Origin: Moniliella sp. 'wahieum'
Lineage: Eukaryota > Basidiomycota > Moniliellomycetes > Moniliellales > Moniliellaceae
NCBI GenBank assembly: GCA_003971905.1
Contig: RSEE01000059.1
Span: 357,104-421,103, forward strand
Direction of reading: 5' to 3'
DNA length: 64,000 nt
Part shown: positions 1 through 11,504 of the stretch, piece after piece
Layout: each line of letters opens with the position of its first letter
How positions within the stretch are numbered: position 1 is the stretch's first letter
Position numbers and translations under genes: made by a program
Notes under the pieces: generated by a model
What the model was told of the DNA's origin: nothing
Database searches by the model: none
The model's input: only the letters and a program-made list of their open reading frames with translations

Positions 1-184
1 ATCAAGCCCTGCACTGTCCTGGGATCCGAGGCATCGCCCGCCACGGGCTTGACGTTGGCCACGGTAGGAATGCGCGCTCGGTGGTTTGAGCAATTGCGAT
101 GACCTTGTGTCCTCGGGAAGCAAATTCCTTGACCAACTCACCCCCAGCCCGGCCAGAGGCACCCAGAATGGCAACCGTTGACAT
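1..184 (-). CDS. NAD(P)-binding Rossmann-fold protein, N-terminal part (NmrA/YwnB-like)
   Basis: Only the first ~60 residues lie in the window; the gene runs off the left edge. The protein opens MSTVAILGASGRAGGELV, a glycine-rich GxxGxxG dinucleotide-binding loop, followed by a second strand (KVIAIA). The expected continuation, VANVKPVAGDASDPRTVQGL (the 'xxGDxxDPxxV' step of atypical short-chain dehydrogenases), is present but in another frame, so one base is missing or extra near positions 80-95. Such proteins are usually flavin/quinone reductases or NADPH sensors; the substrate cannot be told from this fragment. The start at 184 is chosen because the Rossmann strand begins at residue 4; a longer upstream extension in the same frame has no family support. 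Confidence 0.7.
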
Positions 185-951
185 GCTACACAGACGCAAA
201 AGCGTGGGGGCGGCGGAAGCGGGGGAGGGATAGTCCAAAAAGTTGGCAGTGTATCCATACAATCGCAGCAATGCACGCGACTAAACGAGGGGAAACATAC
301 TTCGTAGAGGAGTACAATAAGAGCGAAGACGGGATGTAAGCTGAGTGCGGAGGAGGAGGTCGTGGGCATGGCTGGGTGGCAAAAGAAGCCAAAAGGCGGA
401 CGGCTCTATAATCCTGGCACAATTAATTGCAACCGGCGAGCCAACAAGGCACGGCTCGCACTGGCCCACCACATTCATCACTCAATAGACAGAGGGTGTG
501 GCACCCGGACACTTGCAGTGGGGGGAACGGGACGGAACCGCGGGCACCAGATCGATCACAGCCCTAACACACTTTGGACCAGCACATCCTGCTGCGCCTT
601 ACTAAAAACACATCACATTGCCCATCACCTGTCGACCACATCTGTCTGTCCCCCCCGCACGCCACAACAACCGATCATCCTGATCCGTAGTGGCCCGGCA
701 ATTGGAGATTGGGCAAGGCTGTGGTATACGCTTTGCGAACAAGAGGCCAGTGGTTACGAGATCTCAGACGCAATACGACGGACGTGCGTCACGTGACCAG
801 ACTCTATTTCAACTTGGCCCCATGCAGGATGATCGATGATCGATTACAAATAACAGGCTTAGGTCAGCCGGGGGAGGCCATGGCAGATGGGAGGCCCAGG
901 CGCAAAGGGCCAAGCCGGCGTCCAGGAGCTGGACCACCATCTCTTCCCAGC
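185..951. other. intergenic region between divergent genes
   Basis: 767 bp between the reductase fragment (leftward) and NDUFA8 (rightward). It must hold both promoters. I see no conserved open reading frame, tRNA or repeat. Confidence 0.5.
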
Positions 952-1473
952 ATGTCCACCGTCAAGGAGGTCGGCACGACCAGTGCGCCGCTCAAGAGCG
1001 CGTCCTTCTTCCTCGGTTCTTTTGCAAGAAGTATAATGACGACTTCATGCTGTGCAGCACGAGAATGGCCGTGACCCGCACTATGCCTCAAAGAGGGCCG
1101 CCGGGTCACGCGCTGCACACAAGACTTGTCCGTTGCCTCGCTCCACTTTGGGTTGGCTGTGTACTGACCCTCCCTCTTCCCCCGCAGCATCCGCCAGCTG
1201 AACAAGGCGTGCAAGGCCCAATGGGAGACCCATTACGAGTGCCTCGAAATGGCGACCACTACTTCTGGAAGTGCCGGGCCGAGGAGAGGCCGTTCAACAA
1301 GTGTGTGTACGACAACTTTGTACGTCCCCAACCCCCATGTGCTCAACGAGAGGGAATGATGCTGACCTCAGCACACCTCCGAGTAGAAGCTGAAGAAGGT
1401 GCTACCCGATACTCCGGAAGGGGTCACGCCCGTGCATGAGCTGGAGAACCCGATCTACCGCCCGTTTCTCGTC
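952..1473 (+). CDS. NDUFA8: NADH:ubiquinone oxidoreductase (complex I) subunit NDUFA8 / PGIV, CHCH protein
   Basis: Accessory subunit of respiratory complex I on the intermembrane-space side. Conserved blocks in order are FMLC, HENGRDPHY, CKAQWETHYECLE, NGDHYFWKCRAEERPFNKCV and TPEGVTPVHELENPIYRP; the paired Cys-x9-Cys cysteines mark the family. Three exons are visible: 952-1127, 1188-1319 and 1387 on, with introns 1128-1187 (gtccgt donor, ctgac branch, gcag end) and 1320-1386 (gtacgt...tag). A gtaagc donor at 1474 suggests a third intron, so the C-terminus is not fixed; the last frame otherwise runs open to 1683. The reading frame breaks near 1020-1023, 1056-1060, 1083-1086 and 1247-1249, each time explained by one missing base in a short T, C, T or A run. 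Confidence 0.85.
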
Positions 1474-2559
1474 GTAAGCATATATCCTATGCCCCTCCTA
1501 TGGCCCAAGACTATGGCCCAAGATACCGGTCTTATAGGATGTGCAATGCGCCTCGGATACTGTGGGATGGGGATGATCGATGAAACTCGGAGCAGGGACT
1601 GGTTCGGTCGGCTAGGGAAGGTCAGAGCGCAGGTCGTCGGTTCATCCTTCCCCATCGGGTATTGCCTCACCACCACTGCATGATAGGCGCACACGTTCAT
1701 GCTAATTTGGGACCAAGTGACCTTCACCGTCGGTTACTGCAATGGTGACATGCGTTTGTGGCCAGAGGGCGCGTGCTGGGAATGACCGTAAGTGGGGACG
1801 TGCTTTGGCTTCTGTAACTAGCGAGTCAGACGCCAACACGAGACAGAGACCTGTTGGTTCGGTTGAGGACTTGTGGGGAGAATTGAAGGCGCGGCGATAT
1901 GCCAGTTGCCACCAATAGAATCGGCGTTTAAGCCGCGCGGGCTCATTGCATAACGCCTCAACTATTCACCACAGGTGTTGTGGTCAGATATTAGATGAGA
2001 GATGGGTGCACCTCCCCGTGCGAATTTACTTCACCCTCCTCAGCAGTGGGGGCGTATCGATCACTTGCCCAATGGTGCCCGCCTAGGCACATCAGGGAAG
2101 AGACCGAGGCCCTGGATGAGTGTACATGACTGTGTGGCCGAAGCAGTACCTCATTTTTCGACAAAATCTGTAGTAGGGCAGCCAGGTTCCAAAATCTAGT
2201 AGGGGCAGTCAGGTCAACACGAAGTCAAGGCTCTAGACTTTTTAGGGGGGTAAGACACCTTTCTTCTTGGCCTTGTTGGTCTATTGCGTACTGCGCCAAT
2301 TACTCCTTCTGATGTCGAAGTCCCACCCTCAAAGTCATTTGCCGGTCTGAGTGAATAGATATGCCCTGTCGCGCCCCCCAGCACATGGTGCGTTGCGTAG
2401 CCATCGCTCTCTCCATCCTATCGCTTTCAGACTTTGTCACTACATTCAATGAAGGCAACGTCTCACTGCACGACCGCCAAGCACCGTTGTCTGCACTGTA
2501 GCTTATGGGGCGAAGCGGGTCAGATGTATAAGGATGCATGGTGTGAACCAAAATACCAC
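1474..2559. other. possible NDUFA8 3' end, then intergenic region
   Basis: Contains the unresolved end of NDUFA8 and the shared 3' region of the convergent uL13m gene. Small open frames are present but none has recognisable family motifs. No tRNA or repeat seen. Confidence 0.4.
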
Positions 2560-3153
2560 TTAGTTCTTGCCTTCGCGCATGGCAAGGAGGGCCTGGTGAC
2601 CGCTGTTCAACAGCAAGCTTGGGGTCGGGCATCTTGAGTGCCTTGAGCAGCGTGGTCGGATTGAACCTTGGGGGGGATCGTGTATTGCCGAGGAGGTTGG
2701 CCTCATACGGGTGTGCATCGCCGCGGTAGAGCTTAAGACGAGTAAGGCGTTCGTACCGGAACGAATTTTTGGGCAGCATACCCGACACAGCTTGACGAAT
2801 GATCTGTCCATGCCAATGGTTAGGTGGGTTCTTACACAGGAGGGAAACGTACCCGTTTGGGTGATCCAAGCGCAACTGGTGGAATGTGTGCACACGCAGC
2901 GAACCGGGTCTGGTAGTGCTCTTGTAGTAGAGCTTCTTGAACTCCTTCTTGCCTGTTACAAGCACGTCCTCAATGTTGGTGACAATGACGATGTCGCCGG
3001 CGCGGTCAGAGCCGCGTCGTAGAAAGGCTTGTGCTTGCCCATCAGCACACGAGCCACGGACTCGGCCAAGCGACCGAGGGTGCGGTCGCGCGCGGAGACA
3101 TGGTGCCAAATCCGCGTGTAGAGCAGATCGCGTGCGCCGTTGACCTGCGACAT
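2560..3153 (-). CDS. mitochondrial large-subunit ribosomal protein uL13m (bacterial L13 family)
   Basis: Component of the mitochondrial 50S-like subunit. The N-terminal stretch DRTLGRLAESVARVLMGKHK and the central GDIVIVTNIED, QIIRQAVSGMLPKN and LKLYRGDAHPHE-like (here LYRGDAHPYEAN) blocks match the L13 fold and its GMLPKN signature. The start at 3153 gives MSQVNGARDLLYTRIWHH, just ahead of the conserved domain. The frame slips between KPFYDA and DRAGDIV (near 3015-3025), and again near the C-terminus, where the plausible ending LLAMREGKN lies in a different frame from the main block and stops at 2560. It is divergently transcribed from NDUFA13 across 206 bp. About 197 residues, near the usual length of fungal homologues. 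Confidence 0.88.
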
Positions 3154-3359
3154 GGCGAGATGGTGGTCGTGGCGCCTTCTGGCGTCTGGCCCAGCGGGAA
3201 GAAGCGGCGGCAGAGCAGCTTCTTACCCGTTCCGCCCGGCCTGCAATTTCATATCCTGGCGCATTCCGCCCGGCGGCCGATTAGTAAAGCAGCGGCGGCG
3301 GCGGTCGCCCGCAGGCCGCCCGCCCTCCCCGCCTCCATCTGCCCACGGCCTGGTCGACG
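3154..3359. promoter_or_regulatory. bidirectional promoter, uL13m / NDUFA13
   Basis: 206 bp separate the two start codons. Both genes encode mitochondrial proteins, so the spacer probably co-regulates them. GC-rich, with a GGCGGCGGCGG run near 3290. No clear TATA box. Confidence 0.5.
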
Positions 3360-3831
3360 ATGAGCAGCGGCTTCACCTACAAGCAGGACCTGCCGCCGGC
3401 AGCGGGCTACGCCCCCATCCGGTACAAGCGCAACCTCCCCCGCCGCGGCCCAGCAGGGTGGATCGGCCTGTCGGCCGTGCTGCTCATGACTGTCGTGGCG
3501 GGCAAGTACAAGCTCGACACGCGCAAGGAGGAGCTGTACGTCTCTCCCCTGCTGTTTTCTTTCGTGCGGGTTGGCATGCTGACTCCTCCCCCCCCTGTGG
3601 CACCGAAGCGAGCTTAACCGGGAAGACCAGTGGTCGCGCATTTTGTTGGTGCCTATGCTGCAGGCCGAGGCGGACCGTGATCTGCAGCGACAGATTGAGG
3701 AGAACCGGCGTCGTGAGAGCAAGATTATGGCAGACATACCCGGTTGGGAAGTGGACAAGAATGTGTACAACGACAAGAGCTACTTCTTGTCGTCTGCGCG
3801 CCGCCGCACGCCCATCCCGCCCGTTGACTGA
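3360..3831 (+). CDS. NDUFA13: complex I subunit NDUFA13 (GRIM-19)
   Basis: Accessory subunit of mitochondrial complex I with one membrane-spanning helix. Exon 1 (3360-3535) encodes KQDLPPAAGYAPIRYKRNLP followed by RRG and a hydrophobic helix (residues ~30-48). Exon 2 (3609-3831) encodes LLVPMLQAEADRDL, matching the family's LLPLLQAE block, then DIPGWEV. The intron 3536-3608 (73 bp) has a gtacgt donor and ctgac branch; splicing joins KEEL to ELNRED in frame. 132 residues, close to the ~140 of other eukaryotes. This is one of the few genes here with an undamaged frame. Start at 3360 is the only ATG ahead of the conserved N-terminus. Confidence 0.95.
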
Positions 3832-4322
3832 GCTGCTAATTGTTACCGCAGTGGGAATGCACCGAGCATGAACTTGCACTTGCCAGGACCAGGGTCAAGG
3901 TGGGCTGATCAGCTGGGATGTGGGGTGGCAGCCGCATGGCTGCCGTGCTTCCTTAGGTACTGTGGCTGGCCCTGGCTGTTATGTTGGAGACCCAATGGTA
4001 GGTTGGGCCATGTAGGAGGTAGGGTTTGATGGGTGTGCACTGAAGAAAATGCAAAGCTGGTCGCAGGGGGTGGTGGGGTGCGACTTGGAGGAGTGTACGG
4101 GTGTACGGTGGCCTTCCTGAGTATACAACAGCAAGGCCAGCATCGCACATGAAGCTGATGAATTAGACGACGGGATGAGCTCGAAGAGTTTCGTTCAGCT
4201 GCAACGTTCAAGCTTTGAAAAAGTGAACCCGGAGCTTGCTTGGGTGGTCGCCATTACTTGCCCGATTGAATTTATTTCCCTTTCTTCTACCACCCGCAAC
4301 CAAACTCGCGCTGGGCACAAAA
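3832..4322. other. intergenic region
   Basis: 491 bp between NDUFA13 and HAM1. A TAGGGTTT octamer lies at 4020-4027. The bases just before the HAM1 start are pyrimidine-rich, as in many fungal leaders. Confidence 0.4.
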
Positions 4323-5050
4323 ATGGCCGCACACCGCACCCTGGCCGTGACATTCGTGACGGCAATGCCAACAAGCTGCGCGAGGTGCAGCAGATCCTCG
4401 CAGCTGGCGCCGCCGCCGCCGCCGAGCCCACATCCGATGGCGCCAGTACCGTGACCCCGGGGGTGAGCTTGCGCTCGCAAGCGCTCGATGTGCCCGAAGT
4501 GCAAGGCAAGATTGAGGAGGTGGCCAGCCAAGGTCCTGTCTGCTGCCTCCCAGGTCTTCTCTACCCCCCGTGCACCTGGTGCGCCTCGGCGCGCAGTCCT
4601 GACGGAGGATACGGCGCTGTGCTTCAACGCGCTGCAGGGACTGCCGGGTCCGTACATTAAGGATTTCCTGGGGGCATTGGGCGTCGAGAAGTTGCCTCGC
4701 CTCCTGGATGGGTTTCCCGACAAGTCGGCTGAAGCGGTGTGTACGTTTGCACTGGCTATCGAGCCGCCTCAGGGGAAGGAGCAGGACGTGCTCATCTTCC
4801 AGGGCCGCACACCAGGCAAGATTGTGGACCCGCGGGGTGGTAAGAAGTTTGGTTGGGACCCGGTGATGGAGGTGGAAGGAACGGGGCAGACGTATGCCGA
4901 GATGCCCCAAGAGGAGAAGAACAAGGTACGTTCTTCTTGGATACTGAAAAGTGAAAGCGAAACTAATTCGTTCTTCAGCTCTCCCACCGCTACAAGGCCT
5001 TGGATAAACTGCGCACCTTCCTACAGGAGTATGCTGCCAAGGCGGAGTAA
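4323..5050 (+). CDS. HAM1: inosine triphosphate pyrophosphatase (Ham1/ITPA)
   Basis: Hydrolyses non-canonical purine (d)NTPs such as ITP and XTP to the monophosphate and PPi, keeping them out of nucleic acids; cytosolic. Family blocks seen: [13 protein letters not shown] (SHR/NANK triphosphate loop), [51 protein letters not shown] and [11 protein letters not shown], then SHRYKAL. A 53 bp intron (4926-4978, gtacgt...tcag) lies between EEKNK and LSHRY. The frame breaks near 4361 (GG where GGG is expected in VTGNANK) and near 4525-4530. An Ala/Gly/Ser-rich insertion of ~25 residues after the first helix is not in other family members and makes the protein ~225 residues rather than ~190. Confidence 0.93.
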
Positions 5051-6235
5051 GACCGTTGATGTATCCACAATCTATCAGTATTCATCACATTCCAGGAAGT
5101 ACGACAGAACCGCACCCCTCCCAAGTGCTTTCTGGCACTACCTACCTTGCTCTGATAAGACTAAGTAACCATTCACCATGGGAAGTCACTCGCCTTTCCT
5201 TCTTCTCTTCGCCTTCCTTTACCTTGCGTCTCGTCCTCTTGGCCCTAAGTGTACCGACGTGCTGCACTTGATACAGAACTTAGAAATTCTGTCCTGAACA
5301 TACTCACATACTGGTTGATGTTAGTAGGAATCTCGTATCAGGGGGAACGACCAAGACGGGGTGGGCTGCTTGTATACGTGACGTTGGTGTGACATCGAGA
5401 TTGGCCTCTGCGTCAGACATAGTAAGAAGGTTCCCTCTCGCGGCGCATCACTGTTTTCCCCTGCCCCGTTCGCAAGCTTCCTGGGGAAACCCACGGGGGG
5501 TGAGGTTGTGGGCTGCATGGGTGGTTGCGGCGACTCCAGTTGCGCCCCCTTGTTGCAATGAACGTACTGAGGCGAAACGCTCTTCTGGGTGGAATAACTT
5601 TGTTACGACCCGCAAGTAAGTGCAGCAACAGTGGCGACTACAGTAGTATCACTGCCAAGATACGTGTAACGATCGTCGAAGGACATGGCACACTGGTTCT
5701 CATATCATATTCGCTCCGCGCCAGAGACGCTCATGTGGACTCTCGGCAGATGGGGGGGCACCAGGCCTTCCGTGCTGCGGCGCTCAAGCGGGTAGGGGGG
5801 GGGGTACACTAGTGCAGCTAATCAAAAGAGACACGCAGGTAGAACAGGCAGGGAGAGCGACACGATACGTTGGTACAACTGGGCACACAGTGAACACAGA
5901 GGCGACAGACGACAGGGACAGGGACAGGGACAGAGACAGGGACAGGGACGGGAAACAGTGACATGGCATGGACATGACAGGGAACAGGAGCACCGGTACA
6001 TGGCAGGCCAGCCAATTTCACGGCGGTTAAAGCGAAACATAGAGGCAATCAGCAGACAGACGACTGACTGACAACTGACGACAGACGACAGACGACAATC
6101 GAGGGTAAGGGGGGAGGGGGGAAGTGCCTGGCGAAGGAAGGAGAAGAGAGCGAACGCCCAGCGAGAGCTCAATACCAAGGTTGCCAGCATTGTGGTCCTG
6201 AGCATGCCGAGGCCGCAGTTCCAGTGCGACCCTGG
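5051..6235. other. intergenic region between convergent genes
   Basis: About 1.2 kb between the HAM1 stop and the Axl2-like stop. Apart from the GGGACA tract at 5911-5950 I see no gene. Several short frames lack codon bias or motifs. Confidence 0.4.
5911..5950. repeat. GGGACA-type hexanucleotide tract
   Basis: Roughly six units of GACAGG with one variant unit (GACAGA). Non-coding. Confidence 0.8.
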
Positions 6236-9200
6236 CTACGATCTCCTCCTGCCATCGCGGGGGAGTTCGCCCTGGTGAACGTGCGGGGTGGTGGTGTTGG
6301 AACCCGATCCGGTAGAGCCGCTGGCGGAATGGGTTCGGGTGGGCGAAGTTGGGTCCTCGAGCGCCACAAGCGCAATGGGAACCGCGCTGCCACCGTCAGG
6401 TCTGGCGGCACCACCCCCGACAGCTCCTTCAGCCGATCGTCCCACGTCAGCCAGCTCAGCCAGGGTGGGCGAGTGAGGTGTTCCCTGCTGCCGGGATCGT
6501 CGACCACAGGCCCATAGATCGCCCTCTTGCCGCTCGTCTTTCCAGCAAGTGGCGATGGCTCGCGCACCTTGACCCCAAGCCGCAGGACGAACCTGCGTAC
6601 CCAATGCCCGGTTGGACCGGCAGCTGAGTCGAGCTGTCGGATGGGTACGGCATAGTGGCGACCATGGCGTCTCCCCGCGCGGGTGCGAGGCCTCATGCCC
6701 AACTGGCGAATCTTCCCTGGCATCGGCAAAGTCAGAGGGCGAGGTCTGGAGCCCTCCTGGCTGAGTGACGAGGACTTGCCGCTCCGGAGACGGGCCGAGG
6801 GTGGGACGCAGAGTGTCGCGGGGCGAGGAGATGGCGTAGCCGTACCCTTCGATTTCAGAAGCACGCGGAGTCAGTTCCGCTCCGCCCAGATCTTGCGAGT
6901 AAACCGAACGAGAGAGATGGTCGCGGTCCGGCCCATCAAACACGATCCTCGAATCAACAGGACCACGACCTTCGGTGTTCGTCTGGTAGCTCATGCTGAG
7001 GCACGATCATAGTACGGTCCCAGGGCGGCAAGGTCGTCCACAGATTCGGTTGTGTCCTCGGCATCGCAAAGAGCGAGGAACCGGGCTCCGACACTTGCCC
7101 CTCCGATTCACTTCGTACCTGGAACGGTGCAGTAGCAAAGGCAGTGTTCCTGCCCCCCGAGACGACACGACGGTTGCGAAGTCCCGACGCGTCGGAACCC
7201 ATGGCGACACCCGAGGCCAGCGAAGAAGTAGCGCCATGGCGCCTGTGCCCTCTCTCGCAGCGGCAGCGCAGCAGCAGCAGCGACGGCGCCAGCAGCACCC
7301 GCACCAGTAGCAGCACCCATCGCACCAGCGCCAGTGCCCTGAGCCATCCCAGCCACCCGGATCCCGAGGTGGAAGGGACGATGCCTGAGCCCGATTGGGC
7401 CAGTCCGTCTTCATCAGAGGGGTGGAGCTGAACAGTCCTGTTTCCCAACTCGCTTTCGGAGTCATATCCTCTTGCTCGCCATCGGACGCGCCCATCCCCT
7501 GACCGGGCTGAGAGACGGGCTGAGAGAAAGGGTCAGCTCCGCGGTACGGAGAGCGTGGTGTGGCGCGTACGGGGGCCACCCTGAAGCACCTCCTCAAGTC
7601 ATGCTTGGGCTTGGGAGTGGTTCCCTGCAAATGAGCAAAGAAGGCCAGGGGTTGCGGCGTTGTCTCGTCCGGCCGCTTTGGCTGGATTCCGTTCCAAACA
7701 CGTCCTCCTCCTCCGTCGGCGTGATGCGAACCGGATCGTGATGGTCCTGGTGGGTGGCCGCTGCGCCACCTACGACGGCGGCCCCCGTCGCCGCGGTGGG
7801 GAAGTGGGAGTACGAGGCGTAGCCAGTGGGGTCTTAAAACCCGTGGCTGGGGATTTCGGTGTGCCGGACTTGTTTGGGTAGTGGCAACGGCAGTGTGGTG
7901 CGTCGAATAGCTATGGGAGTTGATGCATCCGAAGCACGTTTGCCCGGGGACTTTTTGCTCCAGGCTGAGGCAACCGTGCCGGCCGCTGCACCTGCCACAA
8001 CCGCTCCCACCGCGCCCGTGGGCACGTCTCCAGTCATAAATGGGTTACCGTCCCGATCGATCGGGGGGGACGCGTGGGGCGGAGCGAGTGGCTGCTCGGA
8101 TTGGCGAACCCGGTTGCCCCTGCCCCTGCCGCCCCTGCCGCCCTGCCCCTGCCGCCTGCGACTAGCGGTGACGAAATATGAATGGGGGAACCATCCAGCA
8201 TTTCTTGCTCTTTTGCCTTCTCCCCTTTTCTTGTTTCCTCCTCCGGCAGCAGCACAAAGCAAGGCCAAAGCGCAAGGAGAGCGGGATGCCCAATCCGAGA
8301 CCCAGCCCGAGACCGAGACCAAGGTGCTTGTGTGGTGCCCAGTGCTCGCACCGGCTTGGAGGAAGGCGAAGGAGTAGCCGTGGTAGCGGTGGGCGCAACA
8401 AGAAGTTTCATGGTAGCTGTGCTAGAGGAGTTGTACCCATTCACCATCCGTGACGCAGCAACGGTGAGGGTACTGTTCCCCCCTCCGGACGGAACAGCCC
8501 CAACAACTTGGACGCATTGGGTGAAGCCACGTTGGCCCGCCCGAGACGGCGAGCACGAGCCCCGCCCCAGCAGCGGTAGCGGCAGGAGTAAGGTACGGGG
8601 CCAAGTCGCAAGTGAAGTTTTGCCCTGGCGTGGCATGAGCGTCTGGAAGTGAGTTGGTGCAAGCAGGGAGGGGAAGAGGTGCACGGGCTGGGGGACTTGT
8701 GGGTCGTAGCGTTCAAAGAGGCAGAGAGAAGTTGACCGGCACATTCCAAGTGTTGGTCGATGTGAGGTTTGTATCCAAAGGGGGGGTTCCAGAGAAGGAA
8801 CGAGTAGCCGGATCGAACTGAAGCCAAGGAGTGGCAGACGTGTGGCACTGACTGACGCGACGGAGTGGAGAAGCGTTTGATTGGCGTTGATCGGTTGGCC
8901 GTCGAGGGTCAAGCCGGTGATGGGGAGTGTATAGTTGAAGGCGGATCCAGCGGTGGCGTTGGCGACGGACAGGGGTGCGGCAGCGCAAGCACATGGTCCG
9001 CGACAACGATGCTGAAGTTGCTCGATGGGCCGCCAAAACCAGGTTGGTTGGAGGCGGTGACCGTGACATTTACCGTGGTGGGGTGGTGGGCGCTACGCCA
9101 GAGAACGTGTAGTCGGAAGCGTTGAAGTGGAGCCAGGCGGGCAAGGGTTGGTGTCGCCCACTTGTGGGGTCCAGTAGACGGCCGTGTCATTGTTGGCTTC

Positions 9201-9749
9201 GACAAAGAGTCGCCTTCAAACCCAAGGGAGAAGCTCCATCCCAGCAGCCAGAGAGAGCCGTTTGGCAGCACGTGAGACGGACCCAGCTCCGAAGCGATGC
9301 GGGTAGTTGCTGCGCGAGGGGAAGATTGACGGTGGGCGCAGGAGCCTGGACCACGTTGAGCTGGAACGTATCTGTGCCCGTGTGGAGCCCATCGCTGGGT
9401 TTTCAGGACGGGCAGCGAGGGTAACGGTAGCAGAGCGCAGGTCCGAGGCTGTGGGGGTGCCAGAAAACGTGAGGGTGTGGTTGTCAAAGGTGCACCACGA
9501 GGGCAGTCCCGTCACCGAGAAGTCAACAGGGCCGCCCGCGTTGGCGACAAATGTGTCGGGGTCCAGGACCCACTCATAGGGCTGGCCGACATGGGCCAGC
9601 GGCGGCAGCTGGGCCTTGAGTGTGGTGACCTGGTGAACCGACGCATGGACGCTGGCGACCAGGGCGGCGAGGAAAGCGAGTGTGAGGGTGGCCCGGGACT
9701 GGCCGCGGGGCGAGCAAGGCGCTGTGTGCGGCGCATGGGGGTCTGGCAC
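6236..9749 (-). CDS. Axl2/Bud10-like membrane glycoprotein with cadherin-like (CADG) domains
   Basis: Predicted type I plasma-membrane protein. It has an N-terminal hydrophobic signal (LTLAFLAALVASVHA), then repeated cadherin-like/dystroglycan-type domains carrying the hallmark LPSWCTFDNHTLTFSGTP (about 9470-9520) and LPWLQFDPATRSFSGTPP (about 8770-8830), many N-glycosylation sequons, one transmembrane-like helix (VGAVVAGAAAGTVASAW, about 7960-8020) and a long Ser/Pro/Arg-rich cytoplasmic tail ending near 6236. In budding yeast Axl2 marks the axial bud site and recruits septins; here that role is inference. The frame changes at least six times, so the exact length (~1,170 residues) and splice structure cannot be fixed. 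Confidence 0.7.
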
Positions 9750-11420
9750 ACGCAGGTCAGCGGCTGCGGCGACGGCCTTGACGACGCGATACGTACCCAG
9801 AGGAGGCGGGGCAGATGGGCAGCAGGCAGCACAGCGAAGACGGGGTAAGGAGCGTGGAGCGTGTCGGGCACGGAGACACGGGCGAGGGAGAGGGCCGAAG
9901 CACCGACGCAGCGGCCGGCCAAGGGAGAGCAGATGGTAGCAAGAAGACGAACGCGGAGGAGGACGCCCCTTCTGCCTGACGCTGGTGCGTCTTCCCGCCG
10001 GGTGGGGGGGTGGCAGTCAGCGGTCGTGCCGTCCATCACGCGTGGCGCGGCGCGGGGGGCGCAGTCATAGCGTGGAGGGGCAGGCGGCGGCACGGGGCAG
10101 TGTGGATCGGCGCAGAGTGAGGTGATTAAGTTGCGCAGCCCTGCGTTCCACGCGGCAGCGCGGCAGCCGTGTGTGCGGCCTGCCCAAAGCGGCAGGCGGT
10201 GGATGCTGCCAGGCACGCCTCTGCAAACCACCTTCCTGCTTGGGAAGCAGCAGTGCTGCCCGGTCAGGTCAACGAGCGCCCCGCCACCAAACATCTACAT
10301 TTCTACGCCAAATCCCAGCCCAAGCCCTAAAGCGTCACGTCGCTTACGAGCCTTGTTGGCCCCAACCCACCCTGTTTGTCCGCGCACCCGACACATCCGC
10401 CTGACGCTGCCCACGACGCTGCCAAAACATCTCTGATGTCTGTGCCTCTGTTTCATGTGTGATTCCAAGTCATCGGTAACACAGAAGGCCATGTGCACGA
10501 CAGCCAGTGTATGTATCGTAGCATGCCAGCCTCTGCCATATCGACGTCTGATGATGCCGCCTCCAAGCACATTCTGTTGGCCTAGTAGGTAGCCTGGGAT
10601 ACTGTGCAGAGAAGAGATCGTTCAGTTTGAACTGTCAACCCAAACAAAAAGCCAGCAGAGTCGCCAGCCAATGCCCCCCCCCAAAACTAGAGGGAAGAAC
10701 CCGCGCGCTTGAGTACGTCGCTATGGTATGCTTGGCGTTCCTGTCGCATTCCGCTTGCTTCAGGATGCGATGTTATTGCTGCACCCAGCTTTATTTCGCA
10801 CAGGTGGGGGCAAATGCTGCTGAGTCTTACAGGTGCGGCGGAGTCCTGCTCTCGGTCCAGTCTCCAAGAATAGGCGAACAATGGGCGGTAGAGGCCAACA
10901 TAGCCTCCAAATCCCCTTCTCGACGACCCGAAGGAAAAGAAGGTGCATTCGAAGAAAATAGCATACCTCTCTCGATGGCCTTAGCAGAGAGGAATGTAGA
11001 GAGATAACGTGCCCACGGATGAGCGTGCACACGTTAGTTACTTCTCCCGGTTGCTACTATGGAGGGACGAAATGATTTCTTTCGACGTGAGGATACGCCT
11101 TGTGAAGAGGGGCATGCCATGAGAGAAACGGGGGCAGTGGCGAGAGAGCCTGTGTGGCTGTGAGCTTACGCGCTCTTCTTCTGATCCTTATTGTTTCCCA
11201 CCCCGACAAGTTCTGCTCCCTGGGGCGCAAAATGGCTTTGGCCCGTCTGCACCGGGAGTAGGTCCCCTGACTTTATGTGGGTCAGTGTACCCTTTTGGTG
11301 AAGTGTAGTGAAGACGAAACGGAGTTTCGTTCCAGGAAAACGGACTGTGTTTTCCTATTAGATGTGCCTCGCTGAGGAAAAGGAAATGGAGTAAAATGTG
11401 AAAAAGGCCGAACCAAAAAC
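9750..11420. other. intergenic region
   Basis: 1.67 kb between the Axl2-like start and tRNA-Asp. GC-rich near the gene, more balanced towards 11 kb. No conserved frame, tRNA or repeat found. Confidence 0.4.
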
Positions 11421-11504
11421 TCTCCGACCGGAATCGAACCCGGGTCTCGTCCGCACGCCTGTTCCGGTGACAGGGACGTGTCATAGCCACTAAACTATCG
11501 GAGA
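11421..11504 (-). tRNA. tRNA-Asp (GTC) with a 14-nt intron
   Basis: The acceptor stem TCTCCGA pairs with TCGGAGA. The anticodon stem CGTCC/GGACG is perfect and encloses CTGTCA + 14-nt intron + C, placing anticodon GTC at the right distance. T-arm is GGGTTCGATT. The 3' half of the T-stem is one C short (CCGG where CCCGG is expected; plus-strand 11430-11431), another case of a missing homopolymer base. A T5 run follows on the minus strand as Pol III terminator. Confidence 0.9.

Noticed and set aside
10597-10620. U6 snRNA-like string (GATAC...AGAGAAGA)
   Set aside because: Only a short partial match, without the U6 5' stem, the downstream ATTAGCATGG or a terminal T-run.
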